DNA of 64,000 nucleotides. It comes from Progne subis subis. Taxonomy: Eukaryota; Chordata; Aves; Passeriformes; Hirundinidae. The DNA lies in contig JAKJHU010001085.1 in assembly GCA_022316685.1 (NCBI GenBank), positions 1 to 64,000 of the forward strand, given 5' to 3'. The number at the start of each line of letters is the position of its first letter. Position 1 is the first letter of the stretch. Of the stretch, positions 52,808 through 62,879 are shown piece by piece. The position numbers were made by a program, and so were the translations under genes. The notes below the pieces were generated by a model. It saw only the letters and a program-made list of their open reading frames with translations, ran no database searches and was not told the origin of the DNA.

Positions 52808-53238
52808 ATCTGCTTGGAGAGAGGGTGAGGGACTTGGAGATAAGGAAGTAAAGGGAGAAACCATCAGTTTCAGAAAATGTTACTCATTGACACAGACTGC
52901 TGCTCAGCCAAGATCCTGCTAAATTCCTGAACATCGAAAAGAAGAACAAAGACTGAACAGAGCCATGAATATCGGATGTTATACAAAATGAGGAGTGCAT
53001 ATTAACGAGGACACGCAGTAGGCAGATCGGGAAGTCTCAACTTTCCAAGTACCTTCGCCACTGGGCAAAGGGGGAGGGAGATGCAGAAGGCAAAATCTGG
53101 ATAAAAAAGAGGGTGCGTACTACAACAACTCGAGAGACCCCATGGCAAATGCCGCATGGCCTCTCCCTTTGTTCAGGAATAAAGTCACTTTTACAGGACT
53201 CCTCTGTCTCCTTTGGGGACAGAAACCTCTGAAGACGC
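52808..53238 (+). mobile_element. 3' LTR of provirus copy C, truncated
   Basis: Matches the 3' LTR of copies A and B up to gacgcgaatt, then is cut just short of the expected ttcccgcaca end by an inverted LTR. AATAAA lies near 53178. Start uncertain (52808 or TG near 52881). Confidence 0.8.
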
Positions 53239-53640
53239 GAATTCCAGAGGAGCCCCAAGGTGTGTGGGAAACTTGACATCACCAGAGGTTTGTGTCCACA
53301 ATGAAGACAGGAGTTCTGTAAAAGTAATTTCCATTCATAAAAGAAAGGGAGAGGCCATGGGACATTTCCCATGGGGCCTCTCCAGTTGTTGGAGGATGCA
53401 GCCTCCTTTTCATCCTAATTTTCCCAGCTGCATCTCTCTCTCCCTTTCCCCATTGGCTAAAGTATTTGAGAGGTACAGACTTCCAATCCCCCTACTACAT
53501 ATCCACCTTAATATGCACCCCACTTCTGCATAGGTAGCAATATTCACAGCTCTGTGAAGTCTTTGTTTTTCTTCTCGAAGTTCATGAATTTATTAGGCCC
53601 TTGGCTGAGCAGCAGTCTGTGTGGTCAGTTCATAACATTT
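53239..53640 (-). mobile_element. Inverted 5' LTR plus primer site fused to copy C 3' LTR
   Basis: From 53239 the plus strand reads gaattccagaggagcccc, the reverse complement of primer site and downstream leader, followed by an inverted 5' LTR that runs into the zinc-finger gene 3 promoter. The two LTRs share GAATT (53239-53243) at the join. This is what remains of a minus-strand provirus whose body has gone. Confidence 0.85.
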
Positions 53641-54248
53641 TCTGGAGCTGATGGCTTCTTCTGTGCCTTCCTTATGTCCAAGTGCCTGGCCCTATCCCCA
53701 AGCAGCTTGACAGCGTGTGTTTGTAAAAACCCTTTGCTCTTCTTCCTTTGCTGGGGGTGCCCCGTTTGCGGGACATTCCCCCTAGAGCATGGGGCACCGC
53801 CGTGAGGGGAATTTGGGGAGGTGGGAGGGGGGAGCGCCAAGGCCGGGCCCCCCCGCGCTGTCCTGGCGGGAGCGGCTGCAGCGGGGACCGAGTGCGGGCG
53901 GGAGCGGCCGAGAGCCCAGCGCTGCCCCAGCCCGACCTGCCCCAGCTCCATCCCTGCCCCTGCGGTGGGATGCTGTGGGTTTGGGGGGAAGAGGGAGCCA
54001 GCAGTGGGTGCTGGGCCTGGGGCAGGAGGAGAAGGGAAGGAGAAGCAGGGTTGAAGAACAAAATGTTGATGCACGTGGGAGGAGAAGGTGGGATTGTGCA
54101 GGAGAAAGAGGAATAGTGGGAGGAAGAGGAGTGTGAGGAAGAGTAGGGACACAGGAGTGTGAGGAGCAGGAAGAGGAGGCAGCACAAGGTTCCAGCCCTC
54201 CCTGTATCTGCAGCCTCCCCCCAGCCCCAGGAGTGTTTCCCTCCCCAC
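53641..54248 (+). promoter_or_regulatory. CpG-rich promoter and 5' UTR of zinc-finger gene 3
   Basis: Third copy of the promoter block (compare 23041 and 45686). The CpG-rich core is at about 53790-53960, followed by a G/A-rich tract. No TATA box is seen. Confidence 0.55.
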
Positions 54249-55426
54249 ATGCAGCAGGTGAGCGGGGAGGGGAATCCATGATTTTGATGGGAGTGAATCT
54301 TGGTGTTTCTGAGCTTGATTGAGCTAAATGTTGATGCTTTGGGTTTTTGCAAGGGGCTGAATCTTTTAGAAGAGGTTTTGGCTGAGTCTTGATGTTTGGG
54401 GAGTTTTTGATCTGTGTCTTGATGTTTGGAGGACTTTTGGAATGAATCTTTTTATGGAGGTTCTTACAGACCAATGTGGCAATTCTTACATTGCCAATGA
54501 CTTCCTGAGATGGACTTGTGCAAGGAAGAACCCCCAGCCTAAGGCACTCTCCTCTTGTTTTCTCCCCAAACCAGGATTTTTCATTCCCAAGGAGTGGCCG
54601 GATGGAGGAGGAGGAAAAGCCCCGGAGATGCCGCACGAGGAGGGGCTGCAAACCCAGCGCAGGGAGCTGCGAGGAGCAAAGACCCCCCCTGTGCCAGGAG
54701 GGTGGCCGGAGATCCAGCCAGAGCTCAGAGCTGGTGGAGAAGCCTCATGGAGGGGAGAAGCCCCACAAGTGCTTGGAATGTGCGAAGGGTTTCAGTCGGA
54801 GATCCAATCTGATCAAGCACAAGAGGATCCACACTGGGGAACGGCCCTATGAGTGTGGGGAATGTGGGAACAGCTTCAGGTGTAGCTCCATCCTGAGGAA
54901 ACACCAGAGGATCCACACTGGGGAGAAGCCCCAAAAGTGCTTGGAATGTGGGATGAGCTTCAGCCAGAGCTCCAATCTGATCCGGCACAAGACGATCCAT
55001 ACTAGGGAAAAGCCCTACAAGTGTGGGGAATGTGAGAAGAGCTTCAGAGACAGCTCCAGTCTGATCCAGCACCAGGTGGTCCACACTGGGGAAGGGCTCT
55101 ACACCTGCTTGGAATGTGGGAAGGGCTTTGGATCAAGCTCCAACCTGGGGAATCATCAGCGCATCCACACCGGGGAGAGGCCCTACGAGTGTCCCAAGTG
55201 TGGGAAGAGGTTTCACACCAGCTCTCATCTCCTCGTACATCAGCGGATTCACACAGAGGAGAGGCCCTTCCGCTGCCCCGACTGTGGGAAGGGCTTCAAG
55301 CGCAACTCACACGTCATCAGGCACCAGCGCATCCACAGCGGGGAGAGGCCCTACGAGTGTCCTGAGCGTGGGAAGAGCTTCTCCAGGGCTTCTCACTTGA
55401 CCCAACACCAACAGAGGCACCGCTAA
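54249..55426 (+). CDS. C2H2 zinc-finger protein gene 3 (two exons)
   Basis: Predicted nuclear DNA-binding protein of about 286 residues. First exon ATG CAG CAG (54249-54257) with consensus donor gtgagc, acceptor ccccaaaccag ending at 54574, main exon 54575-55426. Seven complete C2H2 fingers follow the short charged N-terminus. The eighth finger has CPER instead of CPEC, exactly as in gene 1, which marks genes 1 and 3 as the closest pair. The first finger differs most between them ([19 protein letters not shown] here). The phase-0 intron is about 317 bases. No disruption. No KRAB domain. An inverted LTR fragment lies upstream. Confidence 0.87.
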
Positions 55427-56005
55427 GGGAAGCGCTGCGAGTGCCCCGAGAGCGGGAAGAGCTTCGTGCGCTGCTCCAGCTCCATCCCCTGTGGGAGGAT
55501 CGGCCTTGGATGATCCCCAGTGCCCCCCGTTGGGCAGAGCCCTGCTGATCCATGGTCCTGGTGATCTGTGTTGGGAAGACACCTGGCTGGGATGCTCCAC
55601 ATCTTCCTGGCTCCCTGTGGGCACCTGGATCAATGCAGGGGCAGGAACATCCATTGGGACACAGACCGACATTGGGAATGCCTTGGGAAGAGCAGATTTG
55701 TTGACTTTCAGCCCCAGAAAATCTTTTGCATTCAATCCTATCATCTGGTGGCACCAAGGAATACTGGATGGTCTTGGAGGTCTTTTCCAATCTCAGGGAT
55801 TCCACGATTTTGATTTCCTGTTGCCCAAGGGTGTCTTGCACAGCCAAATAGTGAAGATCAAGTGCAGGAACCAAGATTTTGGAGACAGTGGGGTGGAAAC
55901 CCCTCCAAAAAAGGTTCTTCCCTCCCAGCCAGGCACATGGATCCTCAGCTGGCACAAACACGACAATCCTTTTTATTTGACCTTGATTTGTTTTTAATTT
56001 CTCTT
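55427..56005. other. 3' flank of zinc-finger gene 3
   Basis: Counterpart of 24726-25212 and 35785-36300 with scattered differences and no provirus. It shows the empty-site sequence across 25212: aaaaaaggttcttccct. Confidence 0.7.
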
Positions 56006-57417
56006 CATCACTTTAAACGTCCAACATTGTGGTAAAAATAATGAGATTGAACTGGGACATGGGTGAGGACATGGGGGACATAGACATGGTGGGACATAGA
56101 CATGGAGAGTGACATGGGGACACATGGACATGGCCAGGGATGTGGCCATTCATGGGGACATGAGGGGAAATGGGCACAGCTGGAGATGTGGGGGACAATG
56201 ACAGGGATGGATTTGTGGTGGGGAGACAGCCAGGGGTGAGGACATGGTGGGACATGGCCAGTGACATGTGGGGACATGGCCATGGCCGGTGCCATGGGGG
56301 GAACTTGCAGGGGCTGTGGAGGATGCTGGGTTTGAGGGAGTTGAGGGTTCCTGGGAGGGACTTGGGGCTTGCTGAGGGCTTTGGGGAGCCCAAAGCTGGG
56401 AGACCCTGGCAGAGGTTGTGGGGCAGCTGCTCAAGGACCCCCTGAGCTGGACCCCCAGCCGGGCATTGGGCTCCTGGAAGGGAATGAAGGTCCTTGTCCC
56501 CAGGAGGGAAATCCCAGCAGCCCCAGGGTATTGGGGGCAGCTGAGAGGCCACAGCAGGGAGGGGAAAGCCAAACAGAGCTGTCCTCCTCCAGAACTGCAC
56601 CCCAAAAATCCCAAACTCAGGGCTCCTCCCAGAAAAAAGCTGTCAGGAGGTGCCAGAATTGAGGGAAAGGGGGATGGGACCTCAGACTGAGCAGGAGGGG
56701 CCTGGAACCACCAAAACCAAGCATGGGGGACAGGGCTGGTGGATTGGGGGGCAGAGGGGAAGGGGTGGAAGAGCAGGGAAGAAGAGGGGGCTAGAACCCC
56801 CAAATTGCTTTGGGAAGGGTCCCACTCCTCCTCCTTTCTAATCCCCAAGATGGTGCTGGGGCAGTGCTGGACTCTGGGCCTGGCTTGGGCACCCCCCCCT
56901 GCGCCCCCTCCCCAAATTCCCCTGGCAGCTTCAGGGCGCCCAGGCGCCTTTTGGTGTTGGCTGGGTGCTGTGCTGGGGTTCAGGTGCCTCCCAAGGAGTC
57001 CCCAGAGCGGGGTGACACAGGGGGGACACACGGGGGTCCCCATTCCCGATCCATCCTGGGGCCCGTTCTGTCCCCTCCCGAATCATGGTCCCCCCGCAGG
57101 GTCCCCCCAAGTCCCTCTCCACTGTCCCCAGTAAACAGGACTGCGGTGAACTGGGAAGCTTTGTTGGGAACACTGGGAGCAGCTGGATGGGGACAGAGTG
57201 ACAGCAGGGCCGGGGGGACACACGATCCCCCCAAAATCATCTCGGGGACGGAGCAGGGGGTCCCAGCCAGGCCCGAGGCCACGGGGATGGGCTGCGACCG
57301 CCGCCAGCTCAGGAGCTCTGTGGGCAGAGAAAAGGGGGTGACACCGGGCTGGGGGGCCCTGGGGGAGCACACACGCTCTGGGGGAGAGGGGACACAACCC
57401 CTGGGACCCCCCCTCAC
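56006..57417. other. Minisatellite and GC-rich intergenic DNA, right MHC unit
   Basis: Same as 36228-37731: GGACATGG-type array at about 56050-56300, then GC-rich DNA with the class II B 3' UTR region near 57120-57330. No recognised exon. Confidence 0.6.
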
Positions 57418-59217
57418 CTTCTTGCACAGGTAGAAGCTGAGCCCCAGCACCAGGAAGACAAAGCCCAACACAAAGCCCCCAATCCCCTTCATCATCTTGC
57501 TGTAGGCAGCGTCCGGTGGCATCTCTGGGGAGCCTGCAGGGCTCAGGACCCCCTAAAACCTCTCACAGACACTCCAAGCCCCTCCAAGCTCCCTCCCAGT
57601 CTCCCTGAGCCCACCCAGGACCCCCTGAAACCTCCTCCCAATCCCTTCGTGGCCTCCCCAGGACCCACCAAAGCCTCTCCCGTCCCTCTCAGGATCCCAC
57701 AACCTCCTCAATTGCCCCACACCTCCCCAGGATCCCCAAACCCTCTCCCAGTCCCTTCCCAGCCCCTCCAGGACTCACCAAGACTCCTCCCTGTCTCTTC
57801 CCAGCACAACCAACCTCACCCCAATCCCTGCTTTCCAATCCCCGATCACCTTCCAGCCCCTCCAGGCTCACACCAATCCCTCCCAGTTACACCCAGCACC
57901 CCCAACTCCTTCCCACTGCCCACCAGCACCCCCAGAACCCCATCCCATCTCGCCAGAATCCTCCAAACTCCTCCTCAGCCCTTCCAAACACCCGAGCCCT
58001 CTACCGGTTTCGACCAGGCTCACTCCAATCCCTCGCAGTTCCTCCCAGCACATCCCAGTGCCTCCCCCAGTTCCCCCCAGTGCCTTCCCCGTGCCCCAGT
58101 GCCGGCTCAGGGGCTGCTCCAGGCTGACGTGCTCCACCTGGCAGCTGGAGGTGACCCCGCGCCGCGGGGAGGTTTCCAGCAGCACCAGGAGCTGCTGGCT
58201 CCAGTCCCCGTTGGGGCCCACGGCGGTGCCACCCCGTGCCCCGAGAGCTGCTGCTGGCCCTGGAAGCAGCTCAGCTGGATGTGAGCAGGGCAGATATCCA
58301 TCCCGGAGCAGAGCAGGCGGCCGGGGCCGGGCTGGGAGCTCGAGGGCAGCAGCGAGATGGAAACGCTGGGGGAAACTGGGAGAGAGTGGAGACACACTGG
58401 GATCAGCTGGGGGAAACAGAGACAGGAGAAGGTTGCTGTGGTATTGAGATGGACTGGGAACGGACTGGGAACGGACTGGAAGGGACTGGGGTGAGAGAAA
58501 TGGGAGGGGATGGGGGGCACCGAGAGAGAGGGTGGAGCTCTGAGAATGAACTGGGAATGGACTGGGACTGAGCTGAGAGGAAGTGGGAGGGACTGGGAGG
58601 AACTGGGAATGAAGCGCGCGGCACTGGGAGGCCGAATGGAGCGCGGGGCACTCGGCGCTGCGGGTCTGCCTGGCAACAGATGAGTCATCACAGACACGCG
58701 CTCTCATTGGCTGAGCGGCGTCAGCTCCACGCACGGCCGGGATGGACACGCGGGGGAGAACTGGGAGAGACTGGGACGGACTGGGATGGACTGGGAGAGC
58801 CACGGGTGTCTCGGAGAGGGGCAGGAGGCCCCGGGGATGGACACGAGGAGGGCTGAGGGCTCTGGGCTGATTCCCAGGCAGGGTTTGAGGCGCTCCAGGG
58901 TCATTGCTAGCGCAGGGCCCCACGGGACACGCTCTGCCCCACGCTCACCTCCGCGCTCCACGAGGAACGGGCTGGACAACTCGTAGTTGTGCCGGCAGTG
59001 CCTGTCCGCCGCAGCCCGTCTGTACTCCCTCCATCGCGGGTCGCTGTTCCAGGACCTGGCAACTTCTCCCCACAGGAGGTGTCCCCCACCTACAGCCCCA
59101 CATCGCTGCCCGAGGGCAGGAGCTGCTCCCGGCTGTCGCTGTTCCTGGCCACGAACCTCCCCCGCTCGGTGCCGTTCATGCAGTGCCAGCCGCACTTCAG
59201 CATCTCCTGGAACAGCC
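57418..59217 (-). pseudogene. MHC class II B chain pseudogene, right copy
   Basis: Same structure as the left copy: exon 4 57418-57533 (membrane helix, ending YLCKK), exon 3 about 58096-58375, exon 2 58949-59217. Exon 2 has the same stop and frameshift, and exon 3 lacks the same base near 58226. It differs by about 200 bases of extra intron near 57890-58010 and 58370-58560, and by a canonical donor (gtgagc) after exon 2. Shared lesions show the gene was dead before the unit was duplicated. Confidence 0.9.
58669..58715 (+). promoter_or_regulatory. MHC class II X-X2-Y promoter module, right copy
   Basis: Identical in layout to 38734-38780 (CCTGGCAACAGATG, AGTCATC, 13 bases, CTCATTGGCTGAG), plus strand, between exons of the minus-strand pseudogene. 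Confidence 0.8.
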
Positions 59218-59731
59218 CTGTGTGTGCAGGACACAGGTGCGGGGGTGCCCGCAGCAGCCCAGAGCAGCCAAGAGCTCCGGGGCAGCCCCGACTCCGCAGC
59301 CCCAGGGGAGTCCGGCTGAGGAGCTCGGGGCGCTGTGGGGCTGGCTGGCACCTGGGGAGTCCTCAGCGCCCTGCGCTCTGATGGGCTCAATTCTTTTAGT
59401 GCCTTCTCTGATGGGCTGAGGAGAGGCCCGGCAGTGGAGAGAAGGATCGGGACAGATCCCGCCCCGAGCAGCGGCGCGGCCACAACAGAGCCAGCCTGGG
59501 CACAGGGAGGGAATTTATTACCAACCAAATCACAGCAGCACGGGGAGAAGGGCAAGAAATGTCTCCAACACCTTGCCCACAGCCAGCGGGGATCAGCAGG
59601 AGCACGGATCAGCAGGGCTCTGCCCAACGGGGGTCACTGGGGATCATCCAAGGCCGATCCTCCCACGGGGGATGGAGCTGGAGCAGCGCACGAAGCTCTT
59701 CCCGCTCTCGGGGCACTCGCAGCGCTTCCCT
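59218..59731. other. Degraded class II 5' region joined to zinc-finger 3' flank, right copy
   Basis: Counterpart of 39283-39796, with the minus-strand AATAAA near 59512. No intact exon. Confidence 0.5.
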
Positions 59732-59956
59732 TAGCGGTGCCTCCGTTGGTGTCGGGTCTCTGGGAGAAGCCCTTCCCACACTGCCCACACTCCCAAGGCC
59801 CGTCCTTGGTGTGGATGTGCTGGTGAATTTTGAGGCTGGAGTTCCGTCTAAAGGTCTTCCCACATTCCCCACACTTGGAGCGCCATTCTCTGGTGTGGAT
59901 TGTCTAGTGTCGGATGAGGCTGGAGCCGTAGCTGAAGCTTTTACCACATTCCCTAC
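59732..59956 (-). pseudogene. Zinc-finger gene fragment, right copy
   Basis: Same last fingers as 39797-40021: a finger CGKSFSYGSSLIRH followed by a stop, a complete finger ([21 protein letters not shown]), and a terminal finger frameshifted after [13 protein letters not shown]. Truncated 5' by the LTR. Confidence 0.85.
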
Positions 59957-60620
59957 TGTCCTGGTTTAGGGACAAATTTGGGAGAAAACCCCTGAATGGG
60001 ATCCCTCCGGGAAGCAATCCCAAATGGCTTCTCCCTCCAACTGGTCTGGTAAGAAACTTCTTTGGAGAAAAGTGCAAAAACTTTTACTTACCAAACAAAG
60101 TGCATACAAGTATAAAGAATGAATAGTATGAAAGAATAAAACCTCTCATTCTGGAATGAGATGGCAAATTGAGGAAGTTCTTGCCCTGGATGTAGCTCAG
60201 CTCTCTCTCAGTCTCTCATCAGTCCCAGTCCCTCCGGCGCTGATGGAAAATGCCGAGGTCCAGGCCCTGGTGGGCTGCAGGTGCAGCCCTCAGTGCTCCC
60301 CTGGGTTTTCAGTCCAGAGCAGGTTTAAACAGTTCCAAGAAAAAGGAAAAAAACCCAACAAAACAGTCCATAGAACTTCTCTGCCCTAGGTAGCTGAAAC
60401 TAACTAAAAGGAAAAAAAATATCTTTGTCCTGCAGTCTCTCCAAGCTTCTGCCAAACACACCGTCTGGAGAGGAATGCCTAGGAGTCAGGCAGTTTTCTC
60501 AAACCAAACTCCTCACTTCTCCTTGCTCTTAGAATCAGTCTTAAAGGCACAGAACTCAATATAGAGCACAAACAGAACAGACAATTGGGGATACATGCAT
60601 CACAAAGTCACCCTAGGACA
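59957..60620 (-). mobile_element. ERV-L-like LTR, right copy
   Basis: About 664 bases with the same TGTCCT/AGGACA ends and the same two junctions as 40022-40689, so the composite existed before duplication. Strand uncertain. Confidence 0.7.
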
Positions 60621-61309
60621 GTCGGGCACCTTCCTCCCCCTGCCAGAAGGGAGGCAATCCCCTCTCCAGTGGCTGCTTTAACTTAGTAGTCTCTGGAGGG
60701 GAGTATTTTTCCCAACCCTAAGGGTCCTAGCTCCCTCTCCTTAAACCAGTCCTCTATGGTCCAGCAAAGGGGGCTTATCCCCTCCAGGTATCCTTGGTTC
60801 CTTCTCCGTTTGGTCCCACCCGTGTGTCGGTGTCCCACCCGCGGAAAGCCTACTCCAAGGTACCGCTCGGAGCCTCCTTCAATGGAGGAACGGGAGCCTG
60901 CGCGAGTTAGGGTGGTGAACGGAATGATACTCCCCCTTCTCCCACTCTTTCAGGGCACCTCAGGGTGCACTCGCTCCTCTCACTCACTCTGATACGCTCT
61001 TACTCTCACACCATCTCATACACTCTTACTCTCACACACTCTCTCACTGGCACTTCTCCCTTTCGCACTCCAATTCGAATTCGTACCACCCGATGCTGAA
61101 TCCCCACTCGCAGAACCGACCTGTGTCCTGCGAGCCTCGCTCCCTCTCAGAGGGTCTTTCACTCTGGGTTGCCGGGTCCCTGGTAGCCCTTTGGGAAATC
61201 CCAGCTGCACTGTCCACAGTCGAGGAGAAGGTGGTGACCTCAGGTGGGGAAAACTCCTCCAGGCGTGCTACTGGGATCCGACTTCTTCCAGACCACTTCC
61301 AGGTGCGGG
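60621..61309 (-). mobile_element. Leader sequence of a minus-strand ERV, right copy
   Basis: Counterpart of 40690-41379 with the CTCACAC-type low-complexity tract at about 60970-61055. No gag domain recognised. Confidence 0.55.
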
Positions 61310-61863
61310 ATCCCAGACGAGTCCCCAGAATTGTTCCGAATGAGGTCACGAAACTCTGTTGTTATGGGAATTTGACCAATAATTTTATTAAAAAAAATTG
61401 ACTACCAGGAAGGAGGGGTTTGAGCGAGTCTCCCACCCTTTTGGACAAGCCAGATACAATGGATGTCAGGAATGTTACTCTCTCTCTTTCTTCTTCTTCC
61501 CCTCAGGGCTGTCAGTCCCCTTTTTATAGCCTCTGTCTCCTCAGGGATTGGTGGGGTTTGGATCCTCGCTGTGATTGGCTCCCTTTCTCGGGTTTGATTG
61601 GTCTTTAACGGGAGCCTTTCTGGACCAATCGTTCTTTCCCGCCTTTGAACCATTGGTCAGTTGTCCACCAATCAAGGCTTGGAGTCGGGGTCCGTTCTGG
61701 AACTTTCTGTGGCGGAAAGAAAGATTCCCCCCCTCTCTTTTCCTCTTTGTTTCTCTCCGGCATTAGTCCTTAGAAAGCATTGTCAGCATTGTCAAGGTTC
61801 CAGCAACTCTTCAAGTGCAACTGTTTACAATTTGTACAAAGTTGCGACTATAAATCAAACTTA
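61310..61863 (-). mobile_element. Primer site and 5' LTR of a minus-strand ERV, right copy
   Basis: The primer site (tggggactcgtctgggat on the minus strand) is at about 61310-61327, and the LTR runs to about 61863. TATA lies near 61523 and the AATAAA-like signal near 61386 is slightly altered (ttttattaaaaaa). No solo LTR is inserted here, unlike the left copy. Confidence 0.78.
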
Positions 61864-62382
61864 CAGGATTCAAAGGTCTAGTTTTCGAACACATATAAAT
61901 AATATATGTTCCTTTTCCGGGTTAAGTAAAAGTGGCCTGTCCACCTTGGCCAAATCCGGTAAATTGGTCCAAATCAGGTGGTAATTGACACGTTATGAAA
62001 TAACGTTATGAAATAAGCATATCCCAGTTGCCTTGAACATTCTCGTAGTCATTTCCAGGCACTCCCAGTTACCTCAGCATGGTTCAGTTGCCCTCAGTTT
62101 GATCCCAGTCACTGCCAGTACATCCCAGTTGTCACCAGCATGCGTCCTGTCATTCCCAGTGCATCCCCAGTAGGTTCTCAGCATAGGCCTGGTAGCTCCC
62201 AGTCACCCCCAGTCAGGGTCCATTCACACACCCTATAATCCCAGTATGATGCCAGTGGCGCCCAGTCTCTCCCAGTATATCCCAGCCACTCCCAGCTTTT
62301 CCTAGTCATTCCCAGTTCCTCCCAGTTGCTTTCAGTGTGATTCCAGTTGCTCACGGCCACTCCCAGTCAATCCCAGTATTGC
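61864..62382. repeat. AT-rich spacer and CCCAGT-rich minisatellite, right copy
   Basis: After about 150 bases of AT-rich DNA with a small direct repeat (ttatgaaataacg twice near 61994), 62015-62380 is a degenerate TCCCAGT array, longer than in the left unit. No gene. Confidence 0.65.
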
Positions 62383-62879
62383 TGTGGGTGAATTAAGTTG
62401 AATGGGACAGTTGTGGGTTGTTGATCGGGCTGGGTTTGTGCTCGGAGTTTGGGTTTTCCACTTTGTGATGAGCGACCACCAGGGAGGAGCTGAGAGGGAG
62501 CAGGAAGGAGCTTCGGCCGGAGGAGTGACGTCATGGAGGACTGGATTGGCTCATGGCGGCAGCCAATCACTCGAGGGAGCTGCAAAATGATTGGACAGAA
62601 ATGTGCCATCGGGTTGGACCAATCAGAACCCCTGCTTGGGAGCCAATGAGAAGGGAGATGATTTGGATCCACCTGGAGGCTATAAAAGGACTCCCCCAGG
62701 GGAGGGGTGGGCTCCTCCACAGGTACTCGTGACCAAAGGGGTGCTCAGCACTCCTGCTGTCTAATTCAAGTCTGCTTTGTCACTGGGGGCCTTGGGCCCA
62801 TCTCAGATCCCTGTTTCCAGTTGTTTTCTTGAATAAAAAAACAGTTAACCTAATGACGGTGACTGGTTCCTTTGTCACA
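62383..62879 (+). mobile_element. LTR with CRE, CCAAT, TATA and poly(A) signals
   Basis: From TGTGGGTG to GTCACA. U3 has a perfect CRE (gtgacgtcat near 62526), at least four ATTGG/CCAAT words (62540-62650) and a TATA box (gctataaaagg near 62679). AATAAA lies near 62833. The layout is that of an LTR in plus orientation. No target duplication or clear primer site is seen, so solo or 5' status is open. Confidence 0.65.

Noticed and set aside
53239..53244. Possibility that the LTR-LTR join is an EcoRI cloning chimera (GAATTC at the junction)
   Set aside because: Only one partner naturally has GAATTC; the other reads GAATTT in its sister copies, so simple ligation of two EcoRI ends would not make this join. 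A bioinformatic mis-join remains possible.
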